Shown in pieces: positions 1 through 5,779 of a stretch of 6,154 nt of DNA (its first letter is position 1; every line of letters starts with the position of its first letter). This stretch comes from Actinomycetota bacterium. GTDB taxonomy: Bacteria; Actinomycetota; Acidimicrobiia; Acidimicrobiales; RAAP-2. Made by a program: the position numbers and the translations under genes. The notes under the pieces are model-generated. The model was given only the letters and a program-made list of their open reading frames with translations. It did no database searches and had not been told where the DNA came from. The stretch lies in NCBI GenBank assembly GCA_009701115.1, contig WLKR01000071.1, forward strand, positions 1-6,154, written 5' to 3'.

Positions 1-1
1 C

Positions 2-700
2 GCCCTGTCTTACCGGCTCTTCAGCGAAGCTGGCGTTCCAGCCTCCACTAACGCTTTTGGTCTCGCGGCACAAGGCAGCGGCTCAGCAGTTGTCCTTAAC
101 ATCATTTTCTGGATTGCCCTAGTCGTCTCCATTCCTCTGCGAGGCTTCAACCCCGCCTACGGTTTCGCCGCCCTCGCCGGCGTTTTTCTAATGCTGGCCT
201 TTTTTGGAACAATTGCACTCTTAACTCGAGGTCAACACAAAGCCGACGCCTGGCTCCGGGCCACTGTGGGTCGGCTACCCAGGGTTAAGCCCGAGACCAT
301 CACTCGGCTCCTCACTCACATCGCCGAGCGCATCACGATGCTCACATCGAATCGAGCAATTCTTTGGACCTCTCTGGGCTGGGCCGCCGCTAACTGGCTG
401 CTTGACGCGACAAGTCTCTGGATCTTCGTCTACGCCTTTGGCTACGCCTTATCGCCAATTGATCTGCTCGTAGCGTTCGGTCTGGCCAATGTCCTGGCCG
501 TCGTCCCCATTACACCCGCGGGCCTCGGCCTAATTGAGTTCATCCTGATTCCAACGATTGTTGGCTTCGGCGTTCCACAGCAGGAGGCCACTCTTGCGGT
601 GCTTGCGTACCGATTCGTCAACTTCTGGCTACCAATTCCCATTGGCGGCGCTGCATACCTCTCGCTTGAATGGCGTAGAGGAAAGAATCCCACTACTTAG
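2..700 (+). CDS. Lysylphosphatidylglycerol synthase TM-domain / flippase-like family membrane protein (UPF0104 type), 5' truncated
   Basis: The reading frame is open from base 2 to the TAG at 698-700 with no start needed, so this is the C-terminal 232 residues of a longer protein whose start lies outside the window. The Met codon at 191 is internal, because the 63 residues before it are also family-like (for example VSIPLRGFNPAYG). Hydrophobic membrane segments alternate with short basic loops. Two family landmarks are seen: PITPAGLGLIE at about fragment residues 169-179 and YRFVNFWLPIP at about 203-213, followed by a short basic tail (EWRRGKN). These match the membrane domain shared by MprF/LPG synthases and YbhN-like proteins (PF03706). 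No cytosolic aminoacyl-transferase domain follows, so it is not a full MprF. Members of this group are multi-pass inner-membrane proteins with suspected roles in lipid or glycolipid handling; the substrate cannot be told here. It converges on ppk1 with a 4-nt overlap. Confidence 0.85.
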   Translation, partial: ALSYRLFSEAGVPASTNAFGLAAQGSGSAVVLNIIFWIALVVSIPLRGFNPAYGFAALAGVFLMLAFFGTIALLTRGQHKADAWLRATVGRLPRVKPETITRLLTHIAERITMLTSNRAILWTSLGWAAANWLLDATSLWIFVYAFGYALSPIDLLVAFGLANVLAVVPITPAGLGLIEFILIPTIVGFGVPQQEATLAVLAYRFVNFWLPIPIGGAAYLSLEWRRGKNPTT

Positions 701-2778
701 CGGTTGACCTCTAACGCCCTTTGCCGTAGTTCCGCGTGCACTGATCTGTGATCAACGGAGACGACACGGCGCCAACGGCGATCCGATCCGAGCAACCAAG
801 AGTTCTCGTCGTCAGCCAACGTGCGCTCGATAGCGTCCACAATGGGCTCCCGCAGAGACAGGTCTTCAATTGGGACTAAAACCTCAATGCGCCTCTCGAG
901 GTTCCGTTCCATCAGGTCCGCAGAACCCATGAGGAGTACGGAATTTGACGCACGGGGGTCTCCAAAAATAAACACGCGGGAGTGTTCAAGAAATTCGCCA
1001 ACCACACTCTTGATGACGATGTTCTCCGACAGCCCGACCACGCCTGGACGTAGCGAGCACAACGTGCGAACAATCAGACGAACCTGCACGCCCGCAGCGT
1101 TTGCCCGATAAAGGGCATCAATCACTGTCGGATCGGTCAATCCGTTCACCTTGATTGTGATAGCACCAGATGGCCCAAGTGACGTTTGCTCATCGATTAA
1201 TCCAATGATCGTCGATTTCGCCGCGACTGGGGAAACAACCAACTTACGATACGGCACATGATGTGAGAAACCCGTCAGAAAGTTGAAGAGTTCACCGATG
1301 TCATGAGTAATAGCCTCGTCGTCGGTCAACAAGCTGAAGTCTTCGTAAATTCGTGCCGTTTTGGAGTTGTAGTTCCCAGTACCCACGTGTGCGTATCGTC
1401 GAATCTCGCCATCCTCGCGCCGGAGCACCAGAGCGGTCTTAGAGTGCGTTTTGAGGCCCATAACGCCGTACACCACGTGCACGCCGGCGTCTTCGAGACT
1501 CTTGGCCCACTGAATATTGGCAGCTTCGTCGAATCGTGCCTTTAACTCCACAAGCGCTACCACTTGCTTGCCCGAACCTGCCGCACGGATCAATGAAGCG
1601 ACGATTGGCGAATCTCCACTCGTTCGATACAAGGTCTGCTTAATACCAACGACATCGGGGTCCCTAGCGGCTTGCTCAATGAACTCCTCGATTGAATCGG
1701 CAAAAGATTCGTACGGGTGGTGAAGCAGCATGCTCCCCTCGCGGATGACCTCGAAGATATTCCGGACCTCACCATCGTTCACCAATCGGCGAGGAGTAAC
1801 CGGAGACCATCGTGCAAGCTGCAGATCGGGGCGTCGAAGGCTGCACAGTTGCCAGAGATCACCAAGACCTAAGGGCGTGTCCGTAACGTAGACACGATCT
1901 GGCTCCAGTTCGAGTTGTTCCACTAAGAGGGCTAGGAACTCAGGACTCATAGCCCTCTGAATTTCAACTCTCAAGGCTTTGCCGAATCGCCTACGACGCA
2001 GTTCCATTTCCACGGCGACGAGGAGATCGTCAGCTTCATCATCATCTAGCGTGAGATCGGCATTTCGAGTGACACGAAAGAGATCGGCGTGCCCAATCTC
2101 CATACCCGGAAACAAAACATCGAGGTTGCCGATGATGATCTCTTCAATCATGCACCACTTCTCGTCATCGGAGAGTGGAACGAATCGCGGAAGCGAGCCT
2201 GGAACCTTGATTCGCGCAGCCCGTTCCTCACGTGTAATGGGATCGGTTACTGAAACGGCAATGTTGAGTGAGAGGTTCGAAATCTGAGGGAATGGATGCA
2301 CGGGGTCGACGGCGAGAGGTGTCAACACGGGATGCACATTCTTCAAGAAATACTCTCGAAGTGAACTTTTAGCCTCGGGATCCAAGGAGGCGTAGGGGAC
2401 GATATCGATACCCGCGGCCGCCAACTGCGGGAAGATACTGCCCATCACGATCGTCTCAAGGCGGTCGGTGAGCGTAAGCACTCGTTCTCGAACAGCCCGG
2501 AACTGGTCCAGCGGGCGAAGGCCATCAAGCGACGGGGTGTGGATTCCGGCGGCAATCTTGTCCTCGAGTGAGACCACCCGGACCTGGAAGAATTCATCAA
2601 GCATTTCGGCGTAAATCGCTACGAATTTACTCCGTTCGAGCAGGGGAAGCGAGGGGTCGTCGGCCAGATCGAGTAGTCGAGCGGCGAACTCCAGGCGTGA
2701 TAACTCACGACTTGAGAAGCGCTCAGCGCCAAAACTCTCAAAACTCGTCATCATGCCATGCCTCACGTAGTGCTCCAT
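697..2778 (-). CDS. ppk1: Polyphosphate kinase 1 (PPK1)
   Basis: This enzyme reversibly transfers the terminal phosphate of ATP to long-chain polyphosphate through a phosphohistidine. At 693 residues it is close to the 688 of the E. coli enzyme and looks full length. By alignment from memory with E. coli PPK: N domain about 15-110, head domain about 115-320, C1 about 325-505, C2 about 505-690. The autophosphorylated His is H445 (GLKTHSK) and the second essential His is H599 (EFLEHSR). R385 (TLYRTSGDS) and R415 (KARFDEAAN) match the metal/phosphate arginines; Y478 and R571 are also kept. SADLMERNLERRIEV near 619-633 is the usual C2 block. One oddity: the N-domain Asn that contacts adenine in E. 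coli (N45) aligns with Met59 (YAEMLDEFF). The most upstream start (2778) has no clear Shine-Dalgarno. Met9 (2754) or Met10 (2751) lies 6-9 nt after GAGG and is the more likely start. It is divergent from the FtsW/RodA gene and convergent with the left-edge membrane gene. Confidence 0.97.
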   Translation of the reverse strand: MEHYVRHGMMTSFESFGAERFSSRELSRLEFAARLLDLADDPSLPLLERSKFVAIYAEMLDEFFQVRVVSLEDKIAAGIHTPSLDGLRPLDQFRAVRERVLTLTDRLETIVMGSIFPQLAAAGIDIVPYASLDPEAKSSLREYFLKNVHPVLTPLAVDPVHPFPQISNLSLNIAVSVTDPITREERAARIKVPGSLPRFVPLSDDEKWCMIEEIIIGNLDVLFPGMEIGHADLFRVTRNADLTLDDDEADDLLVAVEMELRRRRFGKALRVEIQRAMSPEFLALLVEQLELEPDRVYVTDTPLGLGDLWQLCSLRRPDLQLARWSPVTPRRLVNDGEVRNIFEVIREGSMLLHHPYESFADSIEEFIEQAARDPDVVGIKQTLYRTSGDSPIVASLIRAAGSGKQVVALVELKARFDEAANIQWAKSLEDAGVHVVYGVMGLKTHSKTALVLRREDGEIRRYAHVGTGNYNSKTARIYEDFSLLTDDEAITHDIGELFNFLTGFSHHVPYRKLVVSPVAAKSTIIGLIDEQTSLGPSGAITIKVNGLTDPTVIDALYRANAAGVQVRLIVRTLCSLRPGVVGLSENIVIKSVVGEFLEHSRVFIFGDPRASNSVLLMGSADLMERNLERRIEVLVPIEDLSLREPIVDAIERTLADDENSWLLGSDRRWRRVVSVDHRSVHAELRQRALEVNR
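2761..2764 (-). promoter_or_regulatory. Candidate Shine-Dalgarno for ppk1 (favours start at Met9/Met10)
   Basis: On the minus strand GTGAGG ends 6 nt before the in-frame ATG at 2754-2752 and 9 nt before the next ATG at 2751-2749. The annotated upstream ATG at 2778-2776 is preceded by a pyrimidine-rich stretch (CGTCCTTCTAGAATCCA) with no purine-rich site. The spacing favours the downstream starts, which would shorten PPK1 by 8 or 9 residues without touching the family-conserved region. Confidence 0.45.
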
Positions 2779-2781
2779 TGG

Positions 2782-2787
2782 ATTCTA
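2782..2787 (-). promoter_or_regulatory. Candidate -10 box for ppk1
   Basis: TAGAAT on the minus strand differs from TATAAT at one base. Initiation about 6-8 nt downstream would fall near 2774-2776, inside or just past the upstream ATG, leaving a leader of about 20 nt before Met9 that contains the GAGG site. No good -35 element is seen at 17 nt (CAGTGC). This is a short-motif match in a place where a promoter is required, nothing more. Confidence 0.3.
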
Positions 2788-2796
2788 GAAGGACGG

Positions 2797-2802
2797 TACG
2801 CT
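2797..2802 (+). promoter_or_regulatory. Candidate -10 box for the FtsW/RodA gene, placed for a leaderless start
   Basis: TACGCT fits the TANNNT pattern common in actinobacterial promoters. Seven bases (AGGCACT) separate it from the GTG start at 2810, the spacing expected if transcription begins at or next to the start codon. No recognisable -35 element lies at 16-18 nt upstream. The only purine-rich site, AAGGA at 2789-2793, is 16 nt from the start, too far for a typical ribosome binding site. Confidence 0.35.
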
Positions 2803-2809
2803 AGGCACT

Positions 2810-4168
2810 GTGACGTCCCTTCGAACATCGAATGAACTTCTGGAATCCGCCGATAAGACCAATCGCCGAGGTGAACTGGGGCTTCTCCTGCTGGCTGATG
2901 TCCTGATTGGGGCCCTTTACACATTGGCCTCGCTCGGCGCCAAGGGTCATATTCCGGCCAGCCTGATATTCATCCTCGGTGCAATCATGGCGATGTCGGT
3001 CGGAGGCCACTTCGCCTTACGAGTCCTAGCGCCCCGAGCTAATCAGTTGCTCCTGCCGTTGGCCTCGCTACTGAACGGCATTGGATACGTGGAGATTGCT
3101 CGATGGAATCCAGCGCGGGCTGAGAATCAGGCGATTTGGTCCTTTCTGGCCATGGGAGGCTTAATCGGAACGCTTTATTTCGTTAAACGAAGTCGCGATC
3201 TAGACCGTTACCGATACATAACCCTGCTTACCGCCATTGTCCTCATGATCCTTCCATTGATTCCTGGCATCGGCCTTTCCGTGAACGGAGCGCGACTGTG
3301 GATTGGAATTGGTTCGTACACCTTCCAGCCAATCGAGATTTCAAAGATTCTCTTGGCCCTCTTTTTCGCCTCCTACTTCGCGTCTAATAAGGAACTGCTC
3401 TCCAACACCACCAAGGTCATCGGTGGCCGATCGTTCATTGATCCTCGGATTCTGTTTCCGATCGTTGTCACCTGGGGAATCGCACTGATGGTGCTTGGCG
3501 TTGAAAATGACATCGGATTTGCATCTCTTCTATTCGCCCTCTTTCTTTCTCTACTTTGGATTACCACGGGACGCATTGGCTACGTCGTCACGGGTCTCGG
3601 ACTCCTAGTCGCGGGAGGGTTTGTCGCTTCGCAACTCTTTTATCAAGTTAATCAGCGCTTTGCAGTTTGGCTTGACCCTTGGAATGCCCACTCTTATGAG
3701 CACGGTGGTCGCCAAATTGTTCAAGGTTTATTCTCCCTGTCTGCGGGTGGACTTACGGGAACTGGCGTTGGGTTGGGTCAAGCCGGGCGCTGGGTTCCAG
3801 AAGTCACGTCAGACATGATCTACACGGCAATTGGAGAAGAGCTAGGCCTCGTTGGACTAGTAATCGTCTTGAGTGCAATCCTCTTAATTGTTGCGCAAGG
3901 GTTTTTCATCGCACAGCGGAGCCAGAATGACTTTTCGCGGCTGGTAGCAGTAGGGCTTTCCGCCATCATTGGATTTCAAGCATTCTTCATCTGTGCCGGT
4001 ATTTTGAGGGTGCTGCCTCTAACCGGAATCACCCTTCCATTTGTGGCATACGGCGGTAGTTCGCTCTTAGCGAACTACATCATCCTGGGACTCCTGCTGC
4101 GTATCTCTGACGAGAATCGTCGACAGGCGGGCGGCGGATTCATTCGCCAGATGCAGAATGAGAATTAA
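2810..4168 (+). CDS. FtsW/RodA/SpoVE (SEDS) family peptidoglycan glycosyltransferase, long actinobacterial RodA type
   Basis: Predicted inner-membrane glycosyltransferase that polymerises lipid II, normally with a class B penicillin-binding protein. It has 452 residues, about 12 hydrophobic segments, and starts with GTG. Residues 20-150 form extra N-terminal membrane segments, including LLPLASLLNGIGY (81-93), a block also found in M. tuberculosis RodA (Rv0017c) and absent from the roughly 370-residue canonical RodA. SEDS landmarks follow: GARLWIG (160-166), FQPIEISK with E176, ENDIG with D234, the large extracytoplasmic loop containing IVQGLFSLSAGGLTGTGVG, then WVPEVTSD with D335 at the position of the catalytic Asp, and TGITLPFVAYGGSS (405-418). 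All key positions look intact. Its divergent neighbour is ppk1; downstream it overlaps the convergent DUF151 gene by 4 nt. No pbpA-like gene follows, unlike in mycobacteria. FtsW proper is less likely because of the extended N-terminus. Confidence 0.93.
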   Translation: MTSLRTSNELLESADKTNRRGELGLLLLADVLIGALYTLASLGAKGHIPASLIFILGAIMAMSVGGHFALRVLAPRANQLLLPLASLLNGIGYVEIARWNPARAENQAIWSFLAMGGLIGTLYFVKRSRDLDRYRYITLLTAIVLMILPLIPGIGLSVNGARLWIGIGSYTFQPIEISKILLALFFASYFASNKELLSNTTKVIGGRSFIDPRILFPIVVTWGIALMVLGVENDIGFASLLFALFLSLLWITTGRIGYVVTGLGLLVAGGFVASQLFYQVNQRFAVWLDPWNAHSYEHGGRQIVQGLFSLSAGGLTGTGVGLGQAGRWVPEVTSDMIYTAIGEELGLVGLVIVLSAILLIVAQGFFIAQRSQNDFSRLVAVGLSAIIGFQAFFICAGILRVLPLTGITLPFVAYGGSSLLANYIILGLLLRISDENRRQAGGGFIRQMQNEN

Positions 4169-4635
4169 TAGTGCTCTTGCAGCACTGACTCGGCGCAAAG
4201 CACCGGCGCCGGCACAATTTGCCTTAGCGCTATTGCGAGTCCGTCCGTCAACCGACACGGAATAACTACCTGACCTCGCGGCGACATCAAATCGAGCTCG
4301 GCGTAGTAAACACCCAGCTCTTGTTTGATAATGCGAACCGCGATCACGTCTACATTGAGCCCCTGCAACGTGCTGACGAACAGCTCGTGGGTGCTGGGTC
4401 GAGGATTAGCCCGTCCTTCTAGGGCCATGGCGATAGCTTGAGCGTCAGCCAGTGCGACCGTCACTCCCAGGCTTCGGAACAGCCCTTCGGCCTCTTGCAG
4501 ATTGATCTCTGGGTGAGGGTCAGGAAGAAGATACGTGACCGAAACGACGTTCATCACGCGGAACGTTTCATGCTCCTCGATGACAACGATTGGTTCATCG
4601 GAGCTGTTTTCAGTGGTTGAGCTCTCATCAGTCAT
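4165..4635 (-). CDS. Bifunctional nuclease family protein (DUF151, PF02577)
   Basis: A 156-residue cytosolic protein with no signal peptide. An acidic, Ser/Thr-rich tail (about residues 1-24) precedes the DUF151 core: VTYLLPDPHPEINLQEAEG, LADAQAIAMALEG (62-74), RPSTHELF (79-86), GVYYAEL (108-114) and RLTDGLAIALR (128-138). The core aligns from memory with M. tuberculosis Rv1829. Two differences stand out: the usual YLPIWIG strand reads RSLGVTVA, and the RPSDS/A motif reads RLTDG, keeping the Asp (D131). The family name comes from plant homologues reported to have DNase and RNase activity; the function in bacteria is not settled, so nuclease activity is not claimed. It begins 10 nt after the rodA stop, with GGGTG (4642-4646) as a modest ribosome site 6 nt before ATG, so it is probably the last gene of an aroE-rodA-DUF151 operon. 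Its stop overlaps the FtsW/RodA stop on the other strand. Confidence 0.85.
   Translation of the reverse strand: MTDESSTTENSSDEPIVVIEEHETFRVMNVVSVTYLLPDPHPEINLQEAEGLFRSLGVTVALADAQAIAMALEGRANPRPSTHELFVSTLQGLNVDVIAVRIIKQELGVYYAELDLMSPRGQVVIPCRLTDGLAIALRQIVPAPVLCAESVLQEHY
4170..4186 (-). terminator. Candidate weak intrinsic terminator / hairpin at the convergent junction
   Basis: AGTGCT and AGCACT form a perfect 6-bp stem with a 5-nt loop. On the minus strand it overlaps the last codons of the DUF151 gene and is followed by ATTAATTCTCATTCT, moderately T-rich but not a clean T run. On the plus strand it sits directly after the FtsW/RodA TAA, but no T tract follows. If it terminates anything, the minus-strand cluster is the better candidate. 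Confidence 0.35.
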
Positions 4636-4645
4636 GGACTACACC

Positions 4646-5779
4646 CTAATTCCCTCGGCGTCGCGATACAGAGAGCACCATACCAATAGCGCCGGAAAAG
4701 ACCAGGGCGGCCGTTCCGCCGTAACTTACCAACGGAAGAGGAATGCCCGTCACCGGCATAATTCCCATAGTCATACCAATGTTCTGGAAACAGCTGAACG
4801 AGAAGAAAACAAATATGCCCACACAGAGGAGACGACCGAACTGCTCCTTGGCATCCTTAGAAATAACGAATATTCGATAGGCCACAGTGGCGAGGAGTCC
4901 CAAGAAAACGAGTGAACCAATAAGGCCCAACTGCTCGCCGATCGCCGTAAAAATGAAGTCTGTGCGTTGCTCGGGTACGTAACCCAAGTTGGTCTGCAAC
5001 CCGTTAAAGAGACCCATGCCCGTTATGCCGCCGGCACCGATGGCATTCTTCGCGTTATCAACGTGGTAAATCGCCGATGCCAATGCTGGATCACTCGAAT
5101 TTTGATTCAGAAAGGCCGTTAGGCGGGAAAGTTGATATTTCTGAAGGAAACCAACCGCTACCGCCGAGACCGCCCCGACCACTCCCACTACACCCAGCAA
5201 TGCCATAAATCGCGGTGGCACACCAGCGATAACAATCATTATGCCAACCGTGACAGCCACGATGATCGCTGTACCGAGGTCCGGTTGAACCGCAATGATT
5301 GCCATGGGCAAACCGGCCATAAATAAAATCCGAATCACATCTCGTTGTGCGAGTCCCTGTGGGCGACGGGCACTATAGGCAGATGCGGTCAATATGAGGG
5401 CTAGCACCATGAATTCACTAGGTTGCACCTGGAAGAACCCAAGATTGAACCAACGTTGTGCTCCAAGCGCCGATGAACCAAAGAAAATCACTCCGATGAG
5501 CCCGGCGATACTTGATAGATACGCCGGTGTAGCAATCATCTCAAACCGGCGGTGATCAACTCGAGAAAGAATCCACATCACCGCAAGACCAATGCAAACC
5601 CACATGGTTTGACGCTTTAAGTAGTACGCAGGGTCATAACCGGCGTTCGTCAGAGCCACTTTGGTCGCCGAATAGATCATCAAATCACCAAAGAGGGCGA
5701 GTGTAACTATCGCAAAGAGAAGACCACGGTCTACCGAACCGGAATTCGAATCATTCGACGTGCGAGACAGTATGTTCAC
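4646..5779 (-). CDS. rodA: Rod shape-determining protein RodA (SEDS peptidoglycan glycosyltransferase)
   Basis: A 377-residue inner-membrane protein close to the canonical RodA length (E. coli 370), with about 10 membrane segments. It polymerises lipid II during side-wall growth, normally with PBP2. Landmarks in order: GAQRWFNLG (106-114), VQPSEF with E122, QPDLGTA with D167, the extracytoplasmic region with YQLSRLTAFLN and AIGAGGITGMGL, then VPEQRTDFIF with D274 at the catalytic Asp position, and TGIPLPLVSYGG (344-355). The GTG start overlaps the TGA of aroE (GTGA), suggesting translational coupling; GAGAGG lies 10 nt upstream inside aroE. The next in-frame Met is at residue 34, inside the first membrane segment, which supports the GTG. 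DUF151 follows after 10 nt. It differs clearly from the other SEDS protein in this window: it lacks the N-terminal extension and has the QPDLG form rather than ENDIG, so the two are not a recent duplication. Confidence 0.95.
   Translation of the reverse strand: MNILSRTSNDSNSGSVDRGLLFAIVTLALFGDLMIYSATKVALTNAGYDPAYYLKRQTMWVCIGLAVMWILSRVDHRRFEMIATPAYLSSIAGLIGVIFFGSSALGAQRWFNLGFFQVQPSEFMVLALILTASAYSARRPQGLAQRDVIRILFMAGLPMAIIAVQPDLGTAIIVAVTVGIMIVIAGVPPRFMALLGVVGVVGAVSAVAVGFLQKYQLSRLTAFLNQNSSDPALASAIYHVDNAKNAIGAGGITGMGLFNGLQTNLGYVPEQRTDFIFTAIGEQLGLIGSLVFLGLLATVAYRIFVISKDAKEQFGRLLCVGIFVFFSFSCFQNIGMTMGIMPVTGIPLPLVSYGGTAALVFSGAIGMVLSVSRRRGN

Noticed and set aside
442..693. 83-codon minus-strand ORF opposite the left-edge membrane gene
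   Set aside because: It lies fully within the coding sequence of a recognised family and shows no recognisable domain or ribosome site.
191..700. Treating the ATG at 191 as the true start of the left-edge membrane protein
   Set aside because: The frame is open to base 2, and the upstream residues (hydrophobic segment plus VSIPLRGFNPAYG) belong to the same family, so the gene is simply cut by the window.
733..760. TGATC-TGT-GATCA inverted repeat near the ppk1 3' end as a terminator
   Set aside because: The 5-bp stem with 3-nt loop is AT/GC mixed and weak, lies inside ppk1 codons, and is not followed by a T run on either strand.
1979..2287. 102-codon plus-strand ORF antisense to ppk1
   Set aside because: Ser/Arg-rich translation without family resemblance, lying fully inside the conserved ppk1 coding sequence; a shadow frame.
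4203..4212. GC palindrome CCGGCGCCGG as a terminator or protein-binding site
   Set aside because: It is only 10 bp with no spare loop, encodes ordinary residues in the DUF151 gene, has no T tract, and is not repeated elsewhere in the window.
4535..4915. 126-codon plus-strand ORF antisense to rodA and DUF151
   Set aside because: The translation is very polar and low-complexity (many N, E, H, T), with no domain. It spans the junction of two well-supported minus-strand genes, as expected for a shadow frame.
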